Shown: piece after piece, positions 1 to 5,128 of the stretch
Layout: each line of letters begins with the position of its first letter
How positions within the stretch are numbered: position 1 is the stretch's first letter
Assembly: GCA_026389975.1 (NCBI GenBank)
Contig: JAPLGV010000100.1
Coordinates: 1-6,424, forward strand
Reading direction: 5' to 3'
Source: Chloroflexota bacterium
Lineage (GTDB): Bacteria; Chloroflexota; Anaerolineae; Anaerolineales; Villigracilaceae
DNA length: 6,424 nt
Made by a program: the position numbers and the translations under genes
The notes under the pieces: generated by a model
Seen by the model: the letters and a program-made list of their open reading frames with translations, nothing else
What the model was told of the DNA's origin: nothing
Database searches by the model: none

Positions 1-1089
1 AGCCTTGTGGTAGCACAGTTCGGCCACCTGGCGCAGGCCGGTCTGCCCAAGCAGCGACAGGTACACGGCGGCAGCCAGCGCCAGCAACCCCTGGTTTGAA
101 CAAATATTGGAGATGGCGCGCTCGCGCTTGATGTGCTGTTCACGGGCGGTCAGGGTCAGCACGAAGGCGCGCTGGCCGCGGTTGTCCACCGTCTCCCCGA
201 CCAGGCGTCCGGCCATCTTGTGGATGTACTGCTTGCGGGTGGTGAAGAAGCCCAAGTACGGGCCGCCGAACGAGAGCGGAATGCCAAGCGGCTGGCCTTC
301 GCCAACGACGATATCGGCGCCCATCTCGCCGGGAGTTTTGAAGAGCGCCAGGGCGGTCGGGTTGGCGGCCACACACACCAGCGCGCCCTTGCCATGGGCG
401 AGTTCAATGAGTTTGGTGAAATCGTAAACGCGCCCGAAAAAGTCCGGGTATTGGACGATGACCAGGGCGGTGTTCTCGTCAATTAAGGTAATTAGGGATT
501 GGGGATTAGGAATTTGGTCGGCGGACAGAGTGTCGCCTTCGATGGTCAGGCCCATATCCTGGACGTATGTGCGCAGGACAGCGCGGTACTGCGGGTGAAC
601 GGATGGCGAGATGACCACCTTATTCCGCTTGCCGCGGAACTGGGCGTAGGCCATGTTGGCCGCCTCGGCCACAGCCGTGGCGCCGTCATAGTGCGAGGCG
701 TTCGAAACCTCCATTCCGGTCAGCGCGCAGATCAGGCTCTGGTATTCGAAAATAGCCTGCAAAGTGCCCTGTGAGATTTCCGGCTGGTAAGGCGTGTACG
801 CGGTGTAGAACTCGCCGCGCAGCAGGATGTGGTCCACCGCGGCAGGGATGTAGTGGTTGTACGCTCCCGCGCCGAGGAAACAGACCAGGTCCGTGCGGAC
901 GTTCTCATTGCCTATGGAGAGTTCGCCCAGTTCGGCGGCGGCTTCCATCTCGGTCAGCGCAGGCGGCAGGTCCAGTTTCGGGAAGCGGTGCTTGGCTGGG
1001 ATATCCTTGAACAGGTCTTCCAGGCCTTTCACGCCAATGGCGGCAAGCATCGCGTCCCGCTCTTTGGGGGAATGCGGGATATAGGTCAT
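1..1089 (-). CDS. gcvPA: Glycine dehydrogenase (decarboxylating) subunit 1, GcvPA; partial, C-terminus beyond window
   Basis: N-terminal half-subunit of the split P-protein of the glycine cleavage system. With GcvPB it decarboxylates glycine and passes the aminomethyl group to the lipoyl arm of GcvH, in the cytoplasm. I read 363 open codons from ATG at 1089. They begin MTYIPHSPKERDAMLAAIG and contain the family hallmarks FLGAGAYNHYIPA, EFYTAYTPYQPEISQG, IFEYQSLICALTGMEVSNAS, YDGATAVAEA, VQYPDFFGRV and SFGGPYLGFF. Split-type PA subunits usually have about 440-450 residues, so roughly 80 are missing at the left edge. The PLP-binding lysine belongs to the PB subunit and is not expected here. AGGAGA lies 6-7 bases before the ATG. 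The gene follows gcvH by 27 bases and is under the same glycine riboswitch. Oddity: residues encoded by 481-517 look like a small repeat-derived insert (see findings). Confidence 0.95.
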   Translation of the reverse strand, partial: MTYIPHSPKERDAMLAAIGVKGLEDLFKDIPAKHRFPKLDLPPALTEMEAAAELGELSIGNENVRTDLVCFLGAGAYNHYIPAAVDHILLRGEFYTAYTPYQPEISQGTLQAIFEYQSLICALTGMEVSNASHYDGATAVAEAANMAYAQFRGKRNKVVISPSVHPQYRAVLRTYVQDMGLTIEGDTLSADQIPNPQSLITLIDENTALVIVQYPDFFGRVYDFTKLIELAHGKGALVCVAANPTALALFKTPGEMGADIVVGEGQPLGIPLSFGGPYLGFFTTRKQYIHKMAGRLVGETVDNRGQRAFVLTLTAREQHIKRERAISNICSNQGLLALAAAVYLSLLGQTGLRQVAELCYHKA

Positions 1090-1116
1090 AGATTCTCCTT
1101 GCAACGGCGCATGAAA

Positions 1117-1494
1117 TTAATGCGCTCGTTCTTCGCAATACTTAGTGTACGCAGCGGCGTCCATCAGACCGGAGGCTTCTGCGCCTTCCACCTTGACCAT
1201 CCAGCCTTGGCCATACGGGTCTTTGTTTAGAACTTCGGGGTTGCCGCTCAGATCTTCATTCACAGCCACCACCTTACCGCTGGCCGATGCGTACGTCTCC
1301 GCAGCGGCCTTGACCGACTCGACCGAAGCAATCGCCTTGCCCGGCGCGAGCGTCTCGCCGACGCCGACCACGATTTCCACAAAGACGATATCCGAGAGCT
1401 GGCCCTGGGCATAATCGCTCAGGCCCATGCCTCCGGTCGCCGGGTCGAACCACTCATCGGTCTTGGTGTACTTGAGATTGGAAAGAATATTCAT
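1117..1494 (-). CDS. gcvH: Glycine cleavage system H protein (lipoyl carrier)
   Basis: Small lipoylated shuttle protein that carries the aminomethyl intermediate between the P, T and L proteins of glycine cleavage. The 125-residue product starts MNILSNLKYTKTDEWF and has DYAQGQLSDIVFVE (about 27-40). The lipoylation motif is VESVKA with K62 as the predicted lipoyl lysine, followed by SASGKVVAVNEDLSGNPEVLNKDPYGQGW; this matches the family in length and order. A longer reading frame opens at a TTG at 1530, but that TTG lies in the U-tract of the upstream terminator. ATG 1494 has GAGGAGA (1507-1501) at 6 bases, so I choose 1494. The usual HEW after the first strand is DEW here. It is the first gene after the riboswitch; gcvPA follows after 27 bases. 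Confidence 0.96.
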   Translation of the reverse strand: MNILSNLKYTKTDEWFDPATGGMGLSDYAQGQLSDIVFVEIVVGVGETLAPGKAIASVESVKAAAETYASASGKVVAVNEDLSGNPEVLNKDPYGQGWMVKVEGAEASGLMDAAAYTKYCEERAH

Positions 1495-1500
1495 CTTGCG

Positions 1501-1507
1501 TCTCCTC
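1501..1507 (-). promoter_or_regulatory. Ribosome binding site of gcvH
   Basis: GAGGAGA on the minus strand, 6 bases before ATG 1494. It decides the gcvH start against the in-frame TTG at 1530 and lies just downstream of the leader terminator, so it is only transcribed when termination is avoided. Confidence 0.85.
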
Positions 1508-1522
1508 GAAGGGTAGTTTTGG

Positions 1523-1563
1523 CAAAACAAAGAGGGCGCACGTAGACAGAATGTGCGCCCTCT
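1523..1563 (-). terminator. Leader intrinsic terminator (glycine riboswitch expression platform)
   Basis: On the minus strand a perfect 11-base-pair stem AGAGGGCGCAC / GTGCGCCCTCT (1563-1553 and 1541-1531) with an 11-base loop is followed by TTGTTTTG. It stands between the second glycine aptamer and the gcvH ribosome binding site, which is the position of a regulated leader terminator. The first bases of its 5' arm are also able to pair with CCTCTG (1686-1681) as the P1 helix of aptamer 2. Confidence 0.9.
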
Positions 1564-1768
1564 GTTATCAACCTGAGAGATTCTCCTGAGCGGAGGCCTT
1601 AAAAGATTGCGAAGGCCGCAGCCGAAGGATTGCCCCGACGGTGTCCCGGAGCGGGGATGTTATCCCCGCAGGGGACTTTCCAGAGGAATCTGGCGCAGGG
1701 TCCTTTTTACCTGAGAGTTTCGCCCGGACTCGCCTGTTCCGGGTTTGCCCCTTCGGTGCTCTCTAAAT
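1559..1768 (-). promoter_or_regulatory. Tandem glycine riboswitch (two aptamers) upstream of gcvH-gcvPA
   Basis: Both aptamers show the conserved glycine-riboswitch core on the minus strand. Aptamer 1 (about 1768-1694) has GAGAGCACCGAAGGGGCAA, a CCCGGA/TCCGGG hairpin, then GAAACTCTCAGGT and AAAGGAC. Aptamer 2 (1686-1559) has CTCTGGAAAG, CACCGTCGGGGCAA, a variable GC-rich arm, then GAATCTCTCAGGT. The short linker between them and the cooperative tandem arrangement are typical of the class. Known members sense glycine and usually turn on glycine-cleavage genes. Here the target genes are gcvH and gcvPA, and the platform is the terminator at 1523-1563. The identification is by motif reading; exact helix borders, especially P1 of aptamer 1, are approximate. 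Confidence 0.93.
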
Positions 1769-1770
1769 CG

Positions 1771-1843
1771 TAGTAGCGACTTCCCTGGCACCACCCGCCA
1801 GGACAGGTGTAGTCGCTATCTGACGACTAAAGTCGTCACTACC
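1771..1843 (-). repeat. REP-like cluster of short palindromes built on AGTCG units
   Basis: Two adjoining inverted repeats. The first pairs TAGCGACT (1774-1781) with AGTCGCTA (1811-1818) and encloses a second stem, CCTGGC (1784-1789) with GCCAGG (1797-1802). The second is TGACGACT-AA-AGTCGTCA (1821-1838). The related cores (GCGACT, AGTCGC, ACGACT, AGTCGT) look like diverged copies of one palindromic unit, as in REP/BIME elements. It lies between the predicted gcv promoter and the riboswitch, so it would be part of the untranslated leader. Copy number elsewhere in the genome cannot be judged from this window. Confidence 0.7.
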
Positions 1844-1888
1844 AAGAAAGTCTCTTCCCTGCTGCCATTCGATTGTAAAGTATAGTAC

Positions 1889-1916
1889 ATTGTAACGCAA
1901 GACGGACGAGAGTCAA
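1889..1916 (-). promoter_or_regulatory. Predicted sigma70-type promoter of the gcv operon
   Basis: Minus strand TTGACT (1916-1911), 16-base spacer, TACAAT (1894-1889). Transcription would start near 1882 and give a leader of nearly 390 bases before gcvH that includes the palindrome cluster, riboswitch and terminator. Both hexamers differ from consensus by one or two bases. Confidence 0.65.
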
Positions 1917-1940
1917 GTTAAAATTACATGGCAGAGTAAC

Positions 1941-1966
1941 GAAAACCGGCGCGTTGCCGCGCCGGT
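1941..1966 (-). terminator. Rho-independent terminator after the 166-residue DUF4870 gene
   Basis: Perfect 9-base-pair stem ACCGGCGCG / CGCGCCGGT (1966-1958 and 1953-1945) with a GCAA loop, followed on the minus strand by TTTTCGTT, ending about 20 bases after the stop codon at 1987. It insulates the gcv promoter from this gene. Confidence 0.85.
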
Positions 1967-1986
1967 CAAATGGAGGAAAGATAGAG

Positions 1987-2487
1987 TTACGCACCCGTGA
2001 GCGTGCCGCGCACCCAGTCACCCACCAGCCAGTACTTGAAATCCTGTCCCTGGTTGACTTGGATCGCCCCGACGATGCCGTAGATAACCGCACCCATCGG
2101 CAGGAGCGCCAGAACGAGGGTCATCACAATCGCTATCGGGATCAGTATCACGCCGATCAGTATGGCCGAGAGTGCGCCCACAATCGCCCACATCGCGCCA
2201 ATCAACAATCCTCCACCATACCACCAGATCAACTGAAAGATCATTGCTTGCAGAGCATGGTAGGCAACAGTGCGCGAGCGATCCTTATAGATCAGATAAA
2301 TAACCAGCGCCGCAATCGGACCGGCGAAGCCGGTAATTAGGTTGAGCAGGACACTCAGGTGGGCCAGCAGACTCCAAGTACGCTCTTCAGCCGACGAGAG
2401 CGGCTGGGCCGGGACTGACGGCGTCTGCGGTGCAGCCAACGCGGGACGTGGTTCGGAAGGGGGCGTCAATTGATTATCGTTAGTCAT
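1987..2487 (-). CDS. DUF4870 (Tic20-like) membrane protein
   Basis: 166-residue integral membrane protein of unknown function. Residues 1-33 are a low-complexity Pro/Ala/Ser/Gln-rich cytoplasmic-type tail. The DUF4870 pattern begins at EERTWSLLAHLSVLLN (34-49) and continues with a glycine-rich membrane segment (about 46-66), YKDRSRTVAYHALQAMIFQ (67-85, containing the family's H-x-x-Q-A signature at 77-81), then hydrophobic segments at about 86-111 and 112-140. It ends with GQDFKYWLVGDWVRG. No catalytic residues are apparent. The frame is open up to 2562, but AAGGAGGA directly before ATG 2487 fixes the start; the earlier ATG at 2502 overlaps that Shine-Dalgarno. It has its own terminator and shares a promoter-like element with the gene at 2620-3114. 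The family is sure, the function unknown. Confidence 0.88.
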   Translation of the reverse strand: MTNDNQLTPPSEPRPALAAPQTPSVPAQPLSSAEERTWSLLAHLSVLLNLITGFAGPIAALVIYLIYKDRSRTVAYHALQAMIFQLIWWYGGGLLIGAMWAIVGALSAILIGVILIPIAIVMTLVLALLPMGAVIYGIVGAIQVNQGQDFKYWLVGDWVRGTLTGA

Positions 2488-2530
2488 AGCTTCCTCCTTC
2501 ATAAAGTAATTGCATTCAAATGAGGCTATC

Positions 2531-2561
2531 CATATAACGAAATCCCATTGTAAACGTTGCA
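2531..2561 (-). promoter_or_regulatory. Two-part upstream element, copy 1 (TGCAACGTTT-N12-CGTTATATG)
   Basis: Minus strand TGCAACGTTT (2561-2552), 12 unrelated bases, CGTTATATG (2539-2531), then GATAG. The same two blocks with the same 12-base gap occur at 3161-3191 in front of the next membrane gene. The end of the element is 43 bases from ATG 2487. TTATAT can serve as a -10 box with GCAACG about 17 bases upstream as a poor -35, so it is either a pair of matching promoters or a regulator's double site overlapping the promoter. Confidence 0.6.
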
Positions 2562-2573
2562 TATCTTAACCAA

Positions 2574-2599
2574 AGGACCCCTCTCACCAGCGGGGTCCT
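2574..2599 (-). terminator. Probable terminator after the proline-rich membrane protein gene
   Basis: Perfect 8-base-pair stem AGGACCCC / GGGGTCCT (2599-2592 and 2581-2574) with a 10-base loop, 21 bases after the stop codon. The following minus-strand bases TTTGGTT are a weak U-tract, so termination may be incomplete. Confidence 0.65.
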
Positions 2600-2619
2600 G
2601 TTGGCAAGTAAGTTTTATA

Positions 2620-3114
2620 TTACGCCTGGCCATTGAGCCTGGCAAAATATGCCTTGACGTTAGCGTCGGCATAGAAGACCAGCGCTAGGACGCCTACAAC
2701 CGCAGAGATTACATTCCCTGACACGACAGCAACAATCTCAAGAATGGCAATCGTTTGAGATGGTTTGACAGGCTGAGGCGGGTTAGCGATTAACTTGGCT
2801 GCGTAGACGATTTCGAAGATCCCCAGCACTACAGGCAAGATGGTGACTGGCGCACAAATGATACCTATAAAAAGCGTACCGAGGACAATTGCGGCAGTTA
2901 CGCTCAAACCATAAAGGATGTTCAAAATCCCATTGATGAGTGTCATAATTGCAATGGCTTGTACCATCCCGGGTTTCCCCGACCCGGATGGGGGCGGCTG
3001 GGGCGGGACGTAAGGCGTTACCGGAGCAGGCGGTACTGGCATGGGGACCGGAGCAACTGGCTCGGCCGGAGGCACGATGGACTCGACGGGAGGGGTGGAT
3101 TTCTTGGCAGGCAT
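2620..3114 (-). CDS. Proline-rich multi-pass membrane protein, function unknown
   Basis: 164 residues. I do not recognise a named family with certainty. Residues 1-48 are a basic start (MPAKKS) followed by a strongly Pro/Val/Ala-rich tract, rich in PVPMPVPPAP-like runs, which is likely an extended cytoplasmic tail. The remainder is hydrophobic: segments at about 51-72, 73-93, 94-110 and 120-148. It contains two similar phrases, GIFEIVYAAKLI (98-109) and AILEIVAVVSGNVIS (123-137), suggesting an internal repeat of a two-helix unit. It ends with LVFYADANVKAYF. Proline-tailed proteins of this layout are often found next to DUF4870 genes, which flank it here. GGAG in AGAAGGAGAG sits about 8 bases before ATG 3114. 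It carries the same upstream two-part element as the gene at 1987-2487. Confidence 0.8.
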   Translation of the reverse strand: MPAKKSTPPVESIVPPAEPVAPVPMPVPPAPVTPYVPPQPPPSGSGKPGMVQAIAIMTLINGILNILYGLSVTAAIVLGTLFIGIICAPVTILPVVLGIFEIVYAAKLIANPPQPVKPSQTIAILEIVAVVSGNVISAVVGVLALVFYADANVKAYFARLNGQA

Positions 3115-3160
3115 ATTATTACTCTCCTTCTGGATGGTTTACAATGAAATAAGCCTATCA

Positions 3161-3191
3161 CATATAACGATTTTTATGAAAAAACGTTGCA
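3161..3191 (-). promoter_or_regulatory. Two-part upstream element, copy 2 (TGCAACGTTT-N12-CGTTATATG)
   Basis: Minus strand TGCAACGTTT (3191-3182), 12 bases that differ from copy 1, CGTTATATG (3169-3161), then TGATAGGCT. It ends 46 bases before ATG 3114, almost the same distance as copy 1 from its gene. That the blocks and spacing are kept while the intervening bases differ argues for function and against a recent duplication. Confidence 0.6.
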
Positions 3192-3202
3192 CTATTAAAC
3201 TG

Positions 3203-3229
3203 AAAAAACCCGCCGCAAGGCAGGCTTCT
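3203..3229 (-). terminator. Rho-independent terminator after the 110-residue DUF4870 gene
   Basis: Minus strand AAGCCTGCC, loop TTGC, GGCGGG, then TTTTTT: a GC-rich stem with G-U wobble pairs, extended by A-U pairs into the T-run (3208-3203). It lies 27 bases after the stop codon at 3256. Confidence 0.85.
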
Positions 3230-3255
3230 TGTATTAACAAATTACAGTATGTATT

Positions 3256-3588
3256 TTAGGCCCAGTTCTGTTTCTTGACAAAATCGGTGATCAACGGGAT
3301 GTTGACATAATTACCTTGGTAGGCTTTAATACCCCAGATAATGTTCATGACAACACCAGCTATACCAACGCACGCCCCGACGACAACGAAGCTTAGAATG
3401 ATGGTCACCACCCAGAGAACGATACCCCAAGCTAAGGCCTGGGCATTGTGGGCCTTAATGAAGGGACGATTCTTCTTGTCTTCCATCAGCAGTAAAATAA
3501 CGGGGACGATTGGGGTGAAAAGATAGGCCAGCAACGCCCACAGTTTATCGTCACTGGTGATTTCGGAATTAATCGGTTGTTGAGTCAT
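3256..3588 (-). CDS. Short DUF4870 (Tic20-like) membrane protein
   Basis: 110-residue membrane protein, a compact form of the DUF4870 family. The N-terminal 14 residues are polar, then DDKLWALLAYLFTPIVPVILLL (13-34) is the first membrane segment. EDKKNRPFIKAHNAQAL (36-52) is the charged loop with the H-x-x-Q-A signature (H47-A51). Hydrophobic segments follow at about 53-72 and 73-88, and the tail is a soluble YQGNYVNIPLITDFVKKQNWA. It is about 110 residues, the common size for this family; function is unknown. AGGAGA lies just before ATG 3588. A good promoter (3631-3659) precedes it and a strong terminator follows, so it is monocistronic. It lacks the two-part element of its two neighbours. 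Confidence 0.88.
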   Translation of the reverse strand: MTQQPINSEITSDDKLWALLAYLFTPIVPVILLLMEDKKNRPFIKAHNAQALAWGIVLWVVTIILSFVVVGACVGIAGVVMNIIWGIKAYQGNYVNIPLITDFVKKQNWA

Positions 3589-3630
3589 AAGTTTCTCCTG
3601 ATAGTATGAAATCGTTTGGAAGTTTGGAGT

Positions 3631-3659
3631 ATTTTACATCTAATCCGGACAAAAAGCAA
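3631..3659 (-). promoter_or_regulatory. Predicted promoter of the short DUF4870 gene
   Basis: Minus strand TTGCTT (3659-3654), 17-base spacer, TAAAAT (3636-3631), about 42 bases before ATG 3588. It lies in the 149-base divergent region shared with fmt. Confidence 0.6.
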
Positions 3660-3725
3660 CCGATTTACAGGCACTTAAGTACTGGTTTTTATGAGAGTTG
3701 CGTTAACCTTTTCCTAAAAAGGCAG

Positions 3726-3731
3726 TAGAAT
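3726..3731 (+). promoter_or_regulatory. Possible -10 box for a leaderless fmt transcript
   Basis: TAGAAT ends 6 bases before the GTG start of fmt, so transcription from it would begin at or next to the start codon. TTAACC (3703-3708) is 17 bases upstream as a poor -35. No Shine-Dalgarno is present between this box and the GTG. Confidence 0.4.
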
Positions 3732-3737
3732 TATAGC

Positions 3738-4673
3738 GTGACTCATCAACCGCGTATCGTCTTCATGGGCTCCCCTGACTTTTCCGTCCCGACGCTGGAC
3801 GCGCTCGCGAGGTGTTACCCGCTCGTCGGCGTGGTAACCCAGCCAGATCGCCCGGCGGGGCGCGGCGGGAGCCTGCGCCTGCCGGCCGTTAAAGAGGCAG
3901 CACTCCGCCTCGGCATTCCCGTCATGCAGCCCGAAAAGTTACGTTTCCCCGAAGCCATGACCCAACTCCAGGCCTGGGCTCCGGATTTGATCGTCGTGGC
4001 CGCCTTCGGGCAGATCCTACGCCCAGCGGTGCTCGACCTGCCGCGCTACGGCTGCGTCAACGTCCACGGGTCGCTGCTTCCGAGGGGACGCGGTGCGGCC
4101 CCCATCCAGGCCGCCATCCTGGCCGGAGACAAAGAGACCGGCATCACCATCATGAAAATGGACCCGGGCGTGGATACCGGCCCGATCCTCAGTCAACGCG
4201 CACTCCCGATTGCCCCCGATGACACCGGCGGCTCGCTCTTCGAGAAAATGGCGCCGCTCGGAGCGGAACTCCTGCTCGAAACCCTGCCGCGTTATCTTAG
4301 CGGTGAACTTGTCCCCCGACCCCAGCCCGAAGAAGGCGCGACATATGCCCCGATACTCAAGAAAGAAGACGGCCTGCTGGATTTCACAAAACCTGCAATC
4401 GAACTGGAACGCCGCGTGCGTGCCTTCCATCCCTGGCCGGGGACCTGGTTCGACTGGAACGGCGCGCCGCTGAAGATACTGCACGCCCGCGTCGGCGGGG
4501 GGGAAAACCCCGGCATGGGACGCAGGCTCACCGTCGAGGGACACCCCGCCCTCGGCACGGGCGAGGGGATTCTCATCCTGGAAGAAGTCCAACCGGCGGG
4601 AAAAAAGTCCATGCCGGGAAAGGCATTTTTAGCCGGGGCAAGAGATTGGAGTATCACGAATAATGGCGAATGA
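3738..4673 (+). CDS. fmt: Methionyl-tRNA formyltransferase
   Basis: Formylates the methionine of initiator Met-tRNA using 10-formyltetrahydrofolate. The product has 311 residues, near the usual 310-320. The N-terminal Rossmann-type domain has RIVFMGSPDFSVP (6-18) and VVTQPDRPAGRG (32-43). The catalytic region NVHGSLLPRGRGAAPIQ (108-124) carries N108 and H110, with the catalytic aspartate D146 in MDPGVDTGPI. The C-terminal OB-like domain begins near 207 (LKKEDGLLDF, RVRAFHPWPGTW) and ends LEEVQPAGKKSMPGKAFLAG. An in-frame TAG at 3726 leaves GTG 3738 as the only plausible start; no Shine-Dalgarno precedes it. The last residues (ITNNGE) and the stop codon are encoded inside the left inverted repeat of the downstream element, and the gene overlaps the GxxExxY start by 11 bases. 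Partner genes such as def are not adjacent. Confidence 0.96.
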   Translation: MTHQPRIVFMGSPDFSVPTLDALARCYPLVGVVTQPDRPAGRGGSLRLPAVKEAALRLGIPVMQPEKLRFPEAMTQLQAWAPDLIVVAAFGQILRPAVLDLPRYGCVNVHGSLLPRGRGAAPIQAAILAGDKETGITIMKMDPGVDTGPILSQRALPIAPDDTGGSLFEKMAPLGAELLLETLPRYLSGELVPRPQPEEGATYAPILKKEDGLLDFTKPAIELERRVRAFHPWPGTWFDWNGAPLKILHARVGGGENPGMGRRLTVEGHPALGTGEGILILEEVQPAGKKSMPGKAFLAGARDWSITNNGE

Positions 4674-4695
4674 ACCGAATAACACGAATAAAGAC
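4652..4695 (+). repeat. Left inverted repeat with four CGAAT units
   Basis: CGAAT occurs at 4657, 4667, 4676 and 4685 (spacing 10, 9, 9). The outer TATCACGAAT and inner CGAATAA-GAC are matched by the complement of the right repeat. It encodes the C-terminus and stop of fmt in one frame and the first residues of the GxxExxY protein in another. Confidence 0.8.
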
Positions 4696-4742
4696 GGGGC
4701 ATCACAAATAATGTCGAATGAAACAAATGGCACGAATAAAGC
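4653..4742 (+). repeat. Direct repeat with 48-base period (left repeat duplicated in frame)
   Basis: The stretch from 4653 (ATCACGAATAATG) recurs from 4701 (ATCACAAATAATG); over about 41 bases I count six differences, with CGAAT at 4667 and 4685 matched at 4715 and 4733. Because 48 is a multiple of three, the protein shows the paired phrases MANEPNNTNK and MSNETNGTNK at residues 1 and 17. The second copy is more diverged, with two of its CGAAT units changed to CAAAT. Confidence 0.85.
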
Positions 4743-5127
4743 AAGGAAACTCGCCGGACCGGATGTAGTATATCCAGATTTGTCTTATTGCATCATGGAA
4801 GCAGTTTTTGAAGTCCATAATCGCCTAGGCCCTGGTTTTAGTGAGGAAATCTATCATCGTGCAATGATTGCTGAATTGGAAGTCCGAGAGATCCCATATG
4901 AAACCCAGAGAAGTATTACGGTCCTCTACAGGGAAAAAATGATAGGAACCTACTATCTTGACCTGGTTGTAGATGGAAAAATCGTTATTGAATTGAAAGC
5001 CGTCGCCAGCCTGAATGATCTATTCAAGCAACAACTTTTGTCTTATCTCAAAGCAACTGGTCTGCGGCTTGGCATCTTGATCAATTTCGGTTCGCGGCGA
5101 GTCGAATACATCAGGATTGCCAATTAA
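4663..5127 (+). CDS. GxxExxY family protein (PD-(D/E)XK nuclease-like fold)
   Basis: 154 residues. Residues 1-29 are encoded by two copies of the terminal repeat and are polar Asn/Thr-rich; the family core of about 125 residues starts near 31. The name-giving motif is G58-F-S-E61-E-I-Y64. It follows IMEAVFEVHNRLGPG, and YETQRSITVLYR, YYLDLVVDGKIVIELKAV and QQLLSYLKATGLRLGILINFG come after it. D100 and E110-L-K112, with E46 on the first helix, form the layout of a PD-(D/E)XK nuclease site, so an endonuclease is possible; no activity is established for the family as far as I know. ATG 4663 has GGAG 11 bases upstream; ATG 4711 is an alternative and gives 138 residues. Base composition is less GC-rich than its neighbours. 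It overlaps fmt by 11 bases and precedes glpK by 54. Confidence 0.88.
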   Translation: MANEPNNTNKDGASQIMSNETNGTNKARKLAGPDVVYPDLSYCIMEAVFEVHNRLGPGFSEEIYHRAMIAELEVREIPYETQRSITVLYREKMIGTYYLDLVVDGKIVIELKAVASLNDLFKQQLLSYLKATGLRLGILINFGSRRVEYIRIAN

Positions 5128-5128
5128 G

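Noticed and set aside
133..1230. Plus-strand open frames opposite gcvPA and gcvH
   Set aside because: Shadows of well-conserved minus-strand genes; no family features and no ribosome binding sites.
1117..1530. Longer gcvH form starting at TTG 1530
   Set aside because: The TTG is in the U-tract of the leader terminator, has no Shine-Dalgarno, and the extra 12 residues are not family-like; ATG 1494 has an excellent ribosome binding site.
2488..2562. N-terminal extension of the 166-residue DUF4870 protein to 2562 or 2502
   Set aside because: The extension covers the two-part promoter-like element and the Shine-Dalgarno of ATG 2487.
4017..4744. Minus-strand open frames opposite fmt and the element's left end
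   Set aside because: High-GC antisense shadows; low-complexity or biased composition, no motifs, while fmt is certain on the plus strand.
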